Positions 47,201 through 55,000 of a stretch of DNA of 64,000 nucleotides are shown piece by piece; position 1 is the stretch's first letter, and every line of letters starts with the position of its first letter. The notes beneath the pieces were generated by a model, which was not told the DNA's origin, did not search any database, and saw nothing but the letters and a program-made list of their open reading frames with translations. The stretch covers positions 1-64,000 of the forward strand of contig AAZW01000026.1 in NCBI GenBank assembly GCA_000169995.1. Direction: 5' to 3'. Made by a program: the position numbers and the translations under genes. The stretch is from Vibrionales bacterium SWAT-3 (GTDB lineage: Bacteria > Pseudomonadota > Gammaproteobacteria > Enterobacterales > Vibrionaceae).

Positions 47201-47607
47201 GCCTCATAACCCATTTGCGTAATGATGCTTTTGTCTTTGTTTGGATTTTGGCTCAGCAGTAAGTAGATCGGTTGGTCATAACGGCTCGTTAAACGTGTCT
47301 TACGCTTTTGTCCGCTGATCATGCGCTTGAAATGGTTGGCTAGCTGTTTTTGTCGTTTCTGAATCAGTTCTTTGTCTAGTGACTCTTCTTGTGACTTTGC
47401 GCTGCGCTTAATGAGCACCCAGTAACAAATAAAACCGATAAGCGTGGATATTATGGCGACAGTCGTCAGTGCCCATACCAAATAAGCATTGAGTGGTGTT
47501 AACAGAATGACGCTAGAAGCGACAGTAAAAAAGGCAACAGAGGCTAGAGCGGAGATGCCTACCGTTTTCTTTACGTTACCTGATTTGTTTGGTTTTGCAT
47601 CCGGCAT
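44215..47607 (-). CDS. tssM: Type VI secretion inner-membrane protein TssM (IcmF/VasK)
   Basis: This 1130-residue protein forms the trans-envelope core with TssJ and TssL. Two N-terminal membrane helices (about 16-38 and 42-66) and a third near residues 415-437 frame the cytoplasmic domain; the large C-terminal part is periplasmic. The cytoplasmic part has no recognisable Walker A motif: the expected place reads YLLLSQNPNKDKSII, without a GxxGxGK pattern. Some TssM proteins lack it, so this need not mean loss of function. It is separated from tssL by 2 bp. Confidence 0.92.
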   Translation of the reverse strand: MPDAKPNKSGNVKKTVGISALASVAFFTVASSVILLTPLNAYLVWALTTVAIISTLIGFICYWVLIKRSAKSQEESLDKELIQKRQKQLANHFKRMISGQKRKTRLTSRYDQPIYLLLSQNPNKDKSIITQMGYEAYKLDDFGNDIEFPILFWVSEHSILVSISMGEDQHPEYLKTLCQSLSAWRPRQAANGLLLITDVSSLLENNEQITQQADELKSTIKTFNQAFGVSLPIYNVISNMGSISDFCQFFSAFDESKRDEVFGATAPYSKHGGIDADWFNDEYDHLISELIANMSNALAGQLNQDYRNSIASAPFQFGLLKQNLWLFLNRLYRGEQLSDALQFRGFYFTHDGQSSAQSDLLASTVSYSVGHEHYQQNEQIPVNQTLFAQYLMTHVILAEHELVGVNKRKENTLLVNQVLFTLSWIGLLAAVLLVIKFDFDFQNQRETRADVMLERYKEAISASPYDIENMADNIPNLFSLQRIYNLYNQPEPWYTLPFMPNPSIKAEVEEAYFTELQQVLIPSMENTLEKDLFVYVNLEDQSQTLSLLNNYRLLFSKDRTNVQELKNYYIRTLQDQGEADSVNIAQLEVLLDDIFARNLTPVKSNHDLESLAKKVITQTGIETLLYEHIQSSPDYSKRVDIRGELGDNFNSVFKFSPSFAGYLVPYIYTPTGFNELDLSVNSPTLMSALQSYEGVAGAYPSALELHRISRELKQTYQNDYINYWRDLIRNVEVKEVADPTQLKNALASLSEASNNPIVSLYSTIAKYTYVELEIPAQDDKKQAPASMPIQDPDKKESARQISLSFQAYKKQVTANDQGKKPIDNLLTAFINANKWGDKFYEAKEPQKVAFDTLSATLQAGNPIASLASLSSNHLEVAEELVNKVVHQSNETVMSLAHDYLNTAWSNEIYQPYQQRLASFYPFNRKSKSDVSVADVKAFFVTNGIVDKFHQTRLNGFIKNSDEAPYLPGLLPGTGLSITPDVWTMIDKAADIKSALFLADPSNVLINFQLKAVDMTPNITEFSIISDKPIFTYRHGPTLWSQQSWQGDAKFIEKLGVQLIAQDSTIGQDTVKGTWSWFRLFEPNVNFTSAQNTQVEFVYGDSKVKLTIKTQGQSNPFVPGFFSGFSLPSGI

Positions 47608-47609
47608 AA

Positions 47610-48812
47610 TCAGTTAGACTCTTCCTTGTTTAAGTCATGCGCAGAAGTGCGAACGATGATGGCATTTATTTGGTCGTTTTCGACATACCATGCTTTGGTT
47701 CTTCTCGCTTCTTCTGAGGTGCTTGCTCTCAATATCACTCGGTAGTATTTCTTGTAAGGCGAGATGATTGGTTCATAAGCTGATGGCGACAGATTGTTGA
47801 TAAAAGCTTGGGCATTTTTCTTACTAGAGAACGTCGCTAATTGGACCAGCCAATTGGCTGTGCTCGGTGTTAGATCAGTTCTCTGTGATGTTTCAACCGC
47901 TTGGGCTTTACTTGCATGACGAGGTGGTGATTCAAGATCGTTGTCTTGGCTAATAAATACGATGTCTTTGACTTCACCAGACAATACGTAGCGCTCGCTA
48001 AAGTTAGGCAAAAAGGTGAAATCGCGAGCTCGCTGGGTATGGGTTTTTGTATACCAAAACTCAGTGAGTCCGATACTGGTTGCTATCAGACAAAAGAAAA
48101 ACAAACTGGTGACGAAGTATCGCTTACGTCGAGTTGGCTTCCTTACTTCTGGGAGCTTAACTTTAGTTCGGCAGTGAACTCCGCTCACGGTCCGGTACTG
48201 GCTGATGGTCTGCTCTAATTGATGGACAAATGCCTTTAGTTGCTCAGCACCACCTTCACGGTATTGTCCTTTGAACCCGATATTGATGAAGAGATAGATG
48301 ATCTCAAGAAGATCTATCAATTTGTGAGGCTGTCTTGCGGCTTTTTCTGCAACAGAAAAGAACAGTTCGCCACCGTTACGCATACCAAACAGTTCACTCA
48401 GCAAGGTTTTGTTTTCCCAGCCTCGTTTCTCTCCCCATTCGGTGTAAATGATGAACTCATCGATCACCACGGCATACAAAAAGCAGAGTTTATCGATAAC
48501 AGCAACAGGGTAGGTTAACTCGGTCGCTTGAGCCTTGATGTCGTTAATGCCCTGAATAAATTGTTCACGGAAAACGGTCAAGTCATCTGGCTCAGATAAG
48601 GTTGAGATCTTGAGTGTTTTGGTCAGTAAATCACTGCTGATATTGATCAGTTGATTCTCTGCTTTATCAAAGTGACGCAGAAACTCTTCTTGAGCGCTGG
48701 TGGAGTGCACCGCGACTAATTTAGAAAAAGCCTGGTCAGACTCTTTATTCGCAGAGCCTTTTGACGCTTTATCGATGACCAGTGTTTCTTCGTCTAAATA
48801 ATCCATAGCCAT
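47610..48812 (-). CDS. tssL: Type VI secretion protein TssL (DotU) with C-terminal SPOR domain
   Basis: The 400-residue protein has an N-terminal DotU domain in the cytosol (residues about 45-215) with the FLYAVVIDEFIIYTEWG segment and GMRNGGELFF near residue 145. One membrane helix follows (about 231-250). The periplasmic tail ends in a SPOR-type domain (WLVQLATFSSKKNAQAFI to about residue 390). SPOR domains bind peptidoglycan, so this TssL probably anchors the membrane complex to the cell wall. Its start overlaps the end of tssK by one base. Confidence 0.92.
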   Translation of the reverse strand: MAMDYLDEETLVIDKASKGSANKESDQAFSKLVAVHSTSAQEEFLRHFDKAENQLINISSDLLTKTLKISTLSEPDDLTVFREQFIQGINDIKAQATELTYPVAVIDKLCFLYAVVIDEFIIYTEWGEKRGWENKTLLSELFGMRNGGELFFSVAEKAARQPHKLIDLLEIIYLFINIGFKGQYREGGAEQLKAFVHQLEQTISQYRTVSGVHCRTKVKLPEVRKPTRRKRYFVTSLFFFCLIATSIGLTEFWYTKTHTQRARDFTFLPNFSERYVLSGEVKDIVFISQDNDLESPPRHASKAQAVETSQRTDLTPSTANWLVQLATFSSKKNAQAFINNLSPSAYEPIISPYKKYYRVILRASTSEEARRTKAWYVENDQINAIIVRTSAHDLNKEESN

Positions 48813-50143
48813 TATCTCAACGCGTATAGAACGACTTCGAGAGCAGGTATGCGAGCATCGACGTGCAGCGCAATCGCATCACGAGTATCAAGCATATCGA
48901 GCCAGTTTCTGTCTTTGGTATCCACCTCAAAATACGCGACGCCTTGCATCGGTTTGAGCTCACTTGGTGCGATAGGCAGTGGGGTTAACGAGATACCAGA
49001 CAGCGAGCTGCGAACGAGTTCCACAATCTTGTTGTTACTGCTGAGCTTAGCTGAAATAGGGAAAAGCTCATTTAACTCTGTACTGCTGATATCGGACTTC
49101 ACACTCAGAACGAAGCGACGGTTGTACACGCTGCTAGGATCTTTGATAAGGGTGCGAAGTAAGCGACGTTTTTCAAATAGAGATATGTCCCATTTGAACT
49201 CGATGACGGAATCTTGCTGAACTAGTGTTAGTAAGTTTCTTAAGCTCGAAAACAGTGGGTTAAAGTTGTCATAAAGCTTATCGTATTTTAACGGTTGGCA
49301 CTCATCAGGAATAGCTGGCGTTAACGCCATCACTTGTGCTTCAAACTGTTTCAACTTCGAATACAGTTCGTGCGTCGGATATTTGGTGTTACTAATGGTT
49401 AGTTCGAACCACGGTAACCACGTATTGAGCGTTTGCAGCCAAAGGAAGTCTTGCATCATAGACTGCGGACTTTTCTGCCCTTGGCCAGCTTTGATGCGTT
49501 TCAAAAGGTTTTGAGCACGATTACTCACCAGTGCATGAATCTCTTTGACTCGTTCGCTAAGCAGCGTCGACGCGCCGTAGTGTAAACAAGCTGGAATAAA
49601 CGCACGGTCCAACATCACTTCGTCTGAATCGCTGATCTCTAAGATTTTAGCGACGGGAATTAACGTAAAACCAGACGTGTCCTCTCCAGCGAATTTGAGC
49701 CCGATATTCAGCTGAGCTACGTCGACTTCGACACTGGCGTTTTCGGAGGTAGAAGTATCGAATACATTGATTGAACGTGTGATGTAACGACTCTGTTCTT
49801 GGCCATCTTCGCTGTAGTCATTATTGCCTTGCAAAGAGATTGGCAGGGCAAGATAGACGATGGTTTCAATGGTGCCTTGTGGAATATCGACAACAATCTC
49901 TTGCTTGAGGTTGAATTGGGTCCCATCGGGGAACACACCTGAACAGCTCGGTATAGACAGCTTACCGATCTTTAAGAGGTCGTGGTTAAGCACTAGCTCG
50001 GTGATGCCAAAGAAAGGGGCAAACCCGGCCAGTGTTTCAATGTTCTGACGAATGTAGTTTTGCACATAGCGGTCTTGCTGCTGAAAGTGCTGAGGCGCAA
50101 TAAACATCCCTTCTTGCCACACTACTTTTTTGAAAGCGTCCAC
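48812..50143 (-). CDS. tssK: Type VI secretion baseplate adaptor TssK
   Basis: The 443-residue protein is full length for TssK, the trimeric connector between baseplate and membrane complex. The N-terminus VVWQEGMFIAPQHFQQQDRYVQNYIR is the family hallmark, and the C-terminal GVAYFEVDTKDRNWLDML segment is also typical. The baseplate proteins that it should contact (TssE, TssF, TssG) are not encoded in this window. Confidence 0.95.
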   Translation of the reverse strand: MDAFKKVVWQEGMFIAPQHFQQQDRYVQNYIRQNIETLAGFAPFFGITELVLNHDLLKIGKLSIPSCSGVFPDGTQFNLKQEIVVDIPQGTIETIVYLALPISLQGNNDYSEDGQEQSRYITRSINVFDTSTSENASVEVDVAQLNIGLKFAGEDTSGFTLIPVAKILEISDSDEVMLDRAFIPACLHYGASTLLSERVKEIHALVSNRAQNLLKRIKAGQGQKSPQSMMQDFLWLQTLNTWLPWFELTISNTKYPTHELYSKLKQFEAQVMALTPAIPDECQPLKYDKLYDNFNPLFSSLRNLLTLVQQDSVIEFKWDISLFEKRRLLRTLIKDPSSVYNRRFVLSVKSDISSTELNELFPISAKLSSNNKIVELVRSSLSGISLTPLPIAPSELKPMQGVAYFEVDTKDRNWLDMLDTRDAIALHVDARIPALEVVLYALR

Positions 50144-50183
50144 GTAAAATCCTTTTCATAATTTTTATTGGTTGGCTGTTTTA

Positions 50184-50672
50184 CTAAAAGATTTGCCACC
50201 AGCTAGAGTCTGGCTGTATCACGGCTAGCTCTGCTTTCTTCCCTGTAATCGTTAACTCTAAAGTTTGCTCTGGATCGGAGGGCATCATGAGGACGGCTTT
50301 GGTTGTGCCATCCTGGTAATCTGCAAATTCGACCAGTGCTGCAATATATTGCGTGTTCTTATTGATATCTAACGTCACCGCTTGTGCAGAGTTTGGCAAT
50401 ACAATAGGTAACACCTGTTTTGAAACCAAGTTTGCCGCGAGCAACTGCAAGTCATTATTGTATAAATCAATAAATGGCAGCTGTTTGAACAGCTGTTGAT
50501 CCGTTAGTTGGTAAAGCCTAACCACAACTGGGTTAGCTTGATCGTCGTTGTATTGATTGATTGTCGCATCTGCTTTTACCGTCAGCGAGTATTGGGTCAC
50601 AACCGGAACAGGGTCCGATGACGAGCATGCTGCGACGAGTAAACAAAGGGATAAGAGTATGAGCCTTTTCAT
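50184..50672 (-). CDS. tssJ: Type VI secretion outer-membrane lipoprotein TssJ
   Basis: The 162-residue precursor has a lipoprotein signal with lipobox LVAAC (Cys near 16). It is followed by the beta-sandwich of TssJ with NPVVVRLYQLTDQQLF near residue 47 and FADYQDGT near 116. It binds the periplasmic part of TssM from the outer membrane. Its start overlaps the stop of the preceding gene by 4 bp. Confidence 0.9.
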   Translation of the reverse strand: MKRLILLSLCLLVAACSSSDPVPVVTQYSLTVKADATINQYNDDQANPVVVRLYQLTDQQLFKQLPFIDLYNNDLQLLAANLVSKQVLPIVLPNSAQAVTLDINKNTQYIAALVEFADYQDGTTKAVLMMPSDPEQTLELTITGKKAELAVIQPDSSWWQIF

Positions 50673-51019
50673 TCTCTCTCCTCACTTTGTTTTTGCATGT
50701 TCTCCATAAATAGTGCTTTGAACTGACGTCTGAAATCTCCGTTGTCTTGACGGTGTTGGAAGTGTTTGCGATAGATCTTCCAATACTTTTTATCTTTACT
50801 GCTAAAAATACCGCTACTTACGTATTCGCTAAATTGGCTCTCAAGCTGCTTTGGTGCAAATTCGTTTAAGAACTGATCAACCGTTTGTTCTAACGCATCA
50901 AACAAAGCTTTTTGCTGTAGTTGTGGATTTTGTAAATACTGCTGATTTTTCTCGGTTAGGGTAATGAGCTTGTCGATTGATTCTTCAATTCGAGTGTTGT
51001 TCTCGATATTGACGGGCAA
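50669..51019 (-). CDS. Stand-alone module resembling the C-terminal domain of type VI FHA (TagH) proteins
   Basis: This 116-residue helical protein has no membrane segment. The pattern ALEQTVDQFLNEFAPKQLESQF, followed by KKYWKIYRKHFQHR and a C-terminal helix with aromatic residues, resembles the conserved C-terminal domain that normally follows the FHA domain in TagH/ImpI proteins. The FHA domain itself is encoded by the gene immediately upstream, 5 bp away. This assignment is by eye and is an inference. It is translationally coupled to tssJ. Confidence 0.55.
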   Translation of the reverse strand: MPVNIENNTRIEESIDKLITLTEKNQQYLQNPQLQQKALFDALEQTVDQFLNEFAPKQLESQFSEYVSSGIFSSKDKKYWKIYRKHFQHRQDNGDFRRQFKALFMENMQKQSEERE

Positions 51020-51024
51020 ATACT

Positions 51025-51597
51025 CTAATTCTGCAGAGGATAGGGCGCTGGTGTCTCCATGAGCGATTCATCCACTTCAATGTTCGGAACAACTTGTTCA
51101 TCGTCTAGATCCTCAAATGGGTCAGAAGAGAACGGGTCATCACTCAACACATTTTTTGATGAGAAGTTTGATGTTTTTTTTGTGGAAGTAACTTCTGGTG
51201 TCTCATCGAGAAAGTCAGTGTCGCTGTCATCCAGTTTTAAATTGAAAGGTTCTATGAAAGTGTCATCCTGTTTGTTGTTCGTTGACTCAACTTTGGGGGT
51301 ACTTAACAGGCTAACCAGCAGTGTGTAACCACCTAGTTTGATGATGTCGCCATCAGTAATAACGTACTCTTTCTCTTTTGCCAGTGATTTGTCGTTTAAC
51401 GAAACGCCGTTGTTACTGATGTCTTTAATCACGTAACCGCGATCCGTTGGGTACAGCTGACAGTGAGTACGAGAAATCCATTTTGTTTGGTCTGGAAGCG
51501 CAATATCACATGATGGAGAACGACCTAAGCTTCCGCCACTTTCTGGCAGATACGACACTCTAGAGGAAACAACCTCTTCAGCAGGTACAGAAATCAT
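51025..51597 (-). CDS. FHA-domain protein of the type VI cluster (TagH-like, short form)
   Basis: The protein of about 190 residues has an FHA domain in its first 95 residues: GGSLGRSPSCDIALPD, ISRTHCQLY and ISNNGVSLNDK are the phosphothreonine-binding loops. A long acidic, low-complexity tail follows. The usual C-terminal helical domain is missing here and seems to be a separate gene at 50669. FHA proteins in type VI systems bind phosphothreonine made by a PpkA-type kinase, here the gene at 43494. The ATG at 51597 is chosen; a TTG at 51621 within the upstream gene is an alternative. Confidence 0.85.
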   Translation of the reverse strand: MISVPAEEVVSSRVSYLPESGGSLGRSPSCDIALPDQTKWISRTHCQLYPTDRGYVIKDISNNGVSLNDKSLAKEKEYVITDGDIIKLGGYTLLVSLLSTPKVESTNNKQDDTFIEPFNLKLDDSDTDFLDETPEVTSTKKTSNFSSKNVLSDDPFSSDPFEDLDDEQVVPNIEVDESLMETPAPYPLQN

Positions 51598-51608
51598 GTG
51601 GACACTGG

Positions 51609-52337
51609 CTACTCCTTGCACTTGGATATGGCTGAATTAAAACTATCTAGGAAACCTGAGTAGGTTTTAAGGAATCGATTCGAAAAATAGACCCCCATAT
51701 CCTTGGTATCTAAATTCGTCGAATTGAAGTAATCGAGTGGTAAAGAGGCTTTATCCAACTCTCTCTTAAAGACCAACTCATCCTCTAAAACAACATCAAT
51801 TTCCCTTTGTTTTAAAAGTCTTAGTAATACTTTAGCATCTCGTGGCTGCTTAACGACGTTAAATCCATTACGTTTTAGCCAAAACCATTTGTTTGAGCCA
51901 AATTTGGCAGAAAAGTTGAGGTTTAACTTTGACAATTCATCAACCTTCGGCTCCACTCCTGGACCAAAATACCAATTCAAAGTTTGTTTAGCGATTGGCG
52001 CTGAAAGCGTCGCATACTCATCACGTTCTGATGTTCGTGTCGCAACGAAAAATCCATGCTGGCTGCCACTATGAACACGCAGCTGTGCATCAGACCAAGT
52101 GGTCATTGTTAGCTGGTAGGGTTGTCCCATCTTGCCCAAGGCACACTTCACTTTGTCTAAAGCAATGCCTTGCATCGTAGCGTTTTCATAACTTTGGTAG
52201 GGCGGCCAATCTTGAGTGGTTAGTAAAAGCCTTGATGGCCCAATTTTAAGTTGAGCGAAAGCGCTCATCGACCAAGATGCCGAGAGGATAAGAGTGGCTA
52301 ACGATAATCTGATGGTAGAGGCTCTAGTTAACATCAT
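51609..52337 (-). CDS. Periplasmic substrate-binding protein (SBP_bac_3 type) in the type VI operon
   Basis: The 242-residue precursor has a signal peptide (about residues 1-28, ending SMSAFA) and the class-3 solute-binding pattern: LLLTTQDWPPYQSYENATMQGIALDKVKCAL, a TWSDAQLRV segment, and TSERDEYATLSAPI. No transport genes accompany it, so it more likely senses or modulates than imports. It overlaps the truncated gene upstream by 14 bp and its stop lies 12 bp before the FHA start, so it belongs to the type VI operon. Confidence 0.8.
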   Translation of the reverse strand: MMLTRASTIRLSLATLILSASWSMSAFAQLKIGPSRLLLTTQDWPPYQSYENATMQGIALDKVKCALGKMGQPYQLTMTTWSDAQLRVHSGSQHGFFVATRTSERDEYATLSAPIAKQTLNWYFGPGVEPKVDELSKLNLNFSAKFGSNKWFWLKRNGFNVVKQPRDAKVLLRLLKQREIDVVLEDELVFKRELDKASLPLDYFNSTNLDTKDMGVYFSNRFLKTYSGFLDSFNSAISKCKE

Positions 52338-52620
52338 TAGAGTTTCCTATCACTTCAGAGATTTTCAATATAGACACTGGCGGGTAATAGTCGAGCTTCT
52401 GTGCGGCTTCGATATTTACAATATAAGAATATTGGCTGAGTGACTCTATTGGTATGTCTGAAGCTTTTTGAGTTCCTTTCAAAATGTTCTTCGCTTTGTA
52501 TCCCGCAAATTGACCAACGTTGTAGTAACGACTCACGATACCAAACAAGGCTTTATGCTTTCTTATCGGGCTCTCAGTAGCTGAGAATGTTGGGATACCC
52601 TTCGAATGTAACCCTGATAC
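52324..52620 (-). pseudogene. 5'-truncated ABC-type substrate-binding gene, cut by ISAs1 copy 2
   Basis: The frame stays open from the stop at 52324 to the very edge of the insertion element at 52620, giving 98 residues without an N-terminus. The remaining part has SKGIPTFSATESPIRKHKALFGIVSRYYNVGQ-like features of the ABC_sub_bind family, whose C-terminal segment typically contains a Y-x-x-G-x-x-A-G-Y element (YNVGQFAGYKAKNIL). The first two-thirds of the gene are missing from the window. The internal TTG at 52548 is not a believable start. Its loss may affect expression of the whole type VI operon because the promoter would have been upstream. Confidence 0.85.
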
Positions 52621-53854
52621 AAGGGCGGGATCGAACTTTAACCATTGAAAATAATGGATTTATTTTACAGGGAACTTTTTTAGATAATCACGATCTGATC
52701 ATGAAGTAAAAAAACATGAGAAATTCGCACATGATTATCATTGAGCAACTTAAAAAAGTGAAAGATACCCGTTCGCACATCAATCAATTTTATCCTGTTA
52801 TGGAAGTCGCTTTCGTGGTCATAACAGCCATGATTTGTGGTCAAAATAAATGGACAGAGATTAAGGATTTCGGTGAAGGAAATATCGAGTGGTTACGTGA
52901 GTATTTCCCCTACGAAAATGGTCTTCCCACTCGACATAATATAGCTGCGATCATGAGATCCGTTGTGCCAGAGACGCTATTGGAAGCTATGGTGGGCTGG
53001 GTCAATTTGCACAGAGAGAAGCATGCTCAGCCTATAATCAGTGTTGATGGGAAGGTTCTAAAAGGGGCAAAAGCAAGCAAACAACAGCACCCCCTCTATA
53101 TGGTTTCGGCATTTGATGTAGACGAGGGTTTGACTCTCACACACCAACCTTGTGACGGCAAAGGTATGGAGCTGCTAGCAATAAGAAACATGCTAGACGC
53201 TTTAGATATCAAAGGATGTTTATTAACTGCTGATGCCCTGCATTGTCAGGTTGAAACACTGAATAAAGTAGTTGATAAAGGTGGAGATATCCTAGTACAA
53301 GTTAAACTGAATCAACCAAGTTTATTAGCAGAAATTGATGTGCAATTCCAAGACTATTGGGCTTTGCCTGAAGATAAACAGGAATCATACATCACGGAAG
53401 AGAAAGGGCATGGTAGAAAAGAGGTTCGTGAGGTTTACGTGCTTCCTGCAGCCTTCAGCGAAGCACTCAGACAGAAGTGGTGTCTCGTAAAAAGCATTGT
53501 TGCAGTGGTAAGAGATAGGAGTGTCAAAGGGAAAGGAAGTTATGAAACCTCGTACTATATTTGCACAGACCATTTATCTTTAGAGTTAGCCTCAAAGGCA
53601 ACAAGAAAGCATTGGCATATTGAGAATCAGCAGCACTGGGCGTTGGACGTAATTTTCAAAGAAGACGAGCAGCGAATTTACGCTGGGGATTCAGCGTTGA
53701 ATATGGCTTGTTGTCGTCGCTTTGTGCAGAACCTATTTAGAAAATCAGAGGGTAACTTGTCTGTACCAAGAAAGATGAACCAAGCCGCATGGAATAAAGA
53801 TTACAGGGAAAAAGTTCTTTTTACATCAGATTAACAAAGTATATTCGCGCCCTT
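52621..53854 (+). mobile_element. ISAs1-family insertion sequence, copy 2, without target duplication
   Basis: The element has the same 1234 bp length and ends (AAGGGCGGG, CGCGCCCTT) as copy 1 at 6793-8026 and the same orientation. Left flanking bases ACCCTGATAC and right flanking bases TGTGAACAAG are unrelated, so the usual 10-bp duplication is absent. Gene fragments lie on both sides. This is the pattern left by a deletion next to an element or by recombination between two copies. Confidence 0.93.
52716..53834 (+). CDS. ISAs1 family transposase (copy 2)
   Basis: The 372-residue intact transposase differs from copy 1 at two residues: Phe instead of Val in NQFYP, and Asp instead of Tyr in FQDYW. 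Asp in the latter place may be the ancestral form because it is one base away from copy 1 and gives an ordinary surface residue; this is a guess. Domains are as in copy 1. Confidence 0.95.
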   Translation: MRNSHMIIIEQLKKVKDTRSHINQFYPVMEVAFVVITAMICGQNKWTEIKDFGEGNIEWLREYFPYENGLPTRHNIAAIMRSVVPETLLEAMVGWVNLHREKHAQPIISVDGKVLKGAKASKQQHPLYMVSAFDVDEGLTLTHQPCDGKGMELLAIRNMLDALDIKGCLLTADALHCQVETLNKVVDKGGDILVQVKLNQPSLLAEIDVQFQDYWALPEDKQESYITEEKGHGRKEVREVYVLPAAFSEALRQKWCLVKSIVAVVRDRSVKGKGSYETSYYICTDHLSLELASKATRKHWHIENQQHWALDVIFKEDEQRIYAGDSALNMACCRRFVQNLFRKSEGNLSVPRKMNQAAWNKDYREKVLFTSD

Positions 53855-53887
53855 TGTGAACAAGTAAACCAAGTGATGGCTTTGTAA
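53855..53887 (+). pseudogene. Last codons of a lost plus-strand gene
   Basis: From the first base after the element the sequence reads CEQVNQVMAL and then TAA, 82 bp before a strong plus-strand terminator at 53970-54001. The short frame plus terminator suggests the 3' end of a gene whose body has been removed. Ten residues are too few to name it or to exclude chance. Confidence 0.4.
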
Positions 53888-53967
53888 CCTTAATACACAA
53901 GCATAAACCAGAACCCTGACCACTATTATTCTAAATTATTTGTTGGTTAAATGGTTAGGTATCAATC

Positions 53968-54006
53968 AAAAAGCCACAGTTATGTATAAAACTGTGGCTT
54001 TTTTAT
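53968..54006 (+). terminator. Plus-strand terminator without an intact gene upstream
   Basis: AAAGCCACAGTT (53970-53981) and AACTGTGGCTTT (53990-54001) form a perfect 12-bp stem followed by Ts. No complete plus-strand gene precedes it other than the inserted transposase. The DNA from 54007 to 54220 should contain the promoter of the ToxR-like gene. Confidence 0.93.
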
Positions 54007-54220
54007 TTTCTTGGTAAATCAAATAAATTTCAGGTCAAATAGTAAACGTTTTTCCTCTATTTTTGCGTAGTGATATGGGGTAATTAAATCCTTTCTAGGA
54101 TTCATTTCAATTCTGATTGGGCGACTGTGTTTATCAAGTTGCTTACTAGGTATAATTGATCTGTGATTACAATCGATGTGATTTTATGAATCTAAATGCT
54201 TTAATGAGGTTTTTCTATCA

Positions 54221-55000
54221 ATGAATGTAGAATTTGATAGTGGGAAAAATAAAATAACTTATCGAGAAAAGGAATTACTGCTCAATAATAACGAGTTTAA
54301 ATTAGCTATTCTTTTATTGGAAAAGCAAGGAGAAATGGTCGAAAAGTCGACCATATTAGGTACAGTTTGGAAGAACAAGGTGGTGACTGAGGGGTCGATA
54401 AAGCGAAGTATTTCGCTTTTGAGAAAGGCCTTTTATGATCTAGAGGCGAACGTTGAAATTACGGCATTCCGTGGTGTTGGTTACAGCATAAGCACTAAAC
54501 TGAATGTGTTTATCGATAACGCACTGATAAGCCTGGACTCAGAAGAGCCAAAAATTGAAAAGAGCGAGCCCTTATATCAGGAGATTACAAGCAAGATATC
54601 AACCAAGGCAAAACCTATTTTAACGCTCTTTATTAGCTTAAATCTTGCTGTTGGTGGTTATTTTTCGTACCAGGATTATGCTTACTCAGGTTTATCCCAG
54701 ATCTCACCATATATGAAAGATTCGTTTATATCATCAGATTACCATTTAAAGGTCTTGGAGAGTCAGGCTGGTAATAATATCAACCTGATCACTTTAAGGG
54801 ATCATACTGCGCCTAAGCTATTATTGAACCTTGTTAGTCAACTGAATACAGATATGACGCTATTTTATCAAGTTGAAGGTAAGAAGGTTTACTTCGCCTA
54901 TGCGTTAGAAGATGTATCGCAAAACTCTTATGCCAATAACTATATAATCTCAGTTCACTCTCAAAATGAAAAAATTAAAAATATCCTTGAAAAATTTTAA
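54221..55000 (+). CDS. ToxR-like membrane-bound winged-helix regulator, second pair
   Basis: The 259-residue protein has an OmpR-type winged helix (about 1-95; EKQGEMVEKSTILGTVWKNK, EGSIKRSISLLRKAF and FRGVGYSI are the recognisable parts). A linker follows, then one membrane helix near residues 132-150 (PILTLFISLNLAVGGYFSY) and a periplasmic domain of about 105 residues. Layout equals the protein at 10679, but the two sequences are strongly diverged. It overlaps the following gene by 35 bp. Position next to the type VI remnant suggests a possible role as its regulator, as VtrA and ToxR types control secretion genes in other vibrios. Confidence 0.85.
   Translation: MNVEFDSGKNKITYREKELLLNNNEFKLAILLLEKQGEMVEKSTILGTVWKNKVVTEGSIKRSISLLRKAFYDLEANVEITAFRGVGYSISTKLNVFIDNALISLDSEEPKIEKSEPLYQEITSKISTKAKPILTLFISLNLAVGGYFSYQDYAYSGLSQISPYMKDSFISSDYHLKVLESQAGNNINLITLRDHTAPKLLLNLVSQLNTDMTLFYQVEGKKVYFAYALEDVSQNSYANNYIISVHSQNEKIKNILEKF

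Noticed and set aside
43494..52620. Complete type VI secretion system
   Set aside because: All minus-strand frames were read; no TssA, B, C, D, E, F, G, H or I homologue is present, so only a partial cluster can be claimed.
6793..53854. Composite transposon bounded by the two ISAs1 copies
   Set aside because: The enclosed 45 kb includes core operons (zwf-pgl-gnd, riboswitch-controlled symporter), and only copy 1 has a target duplication, which belongs to that copy alone.
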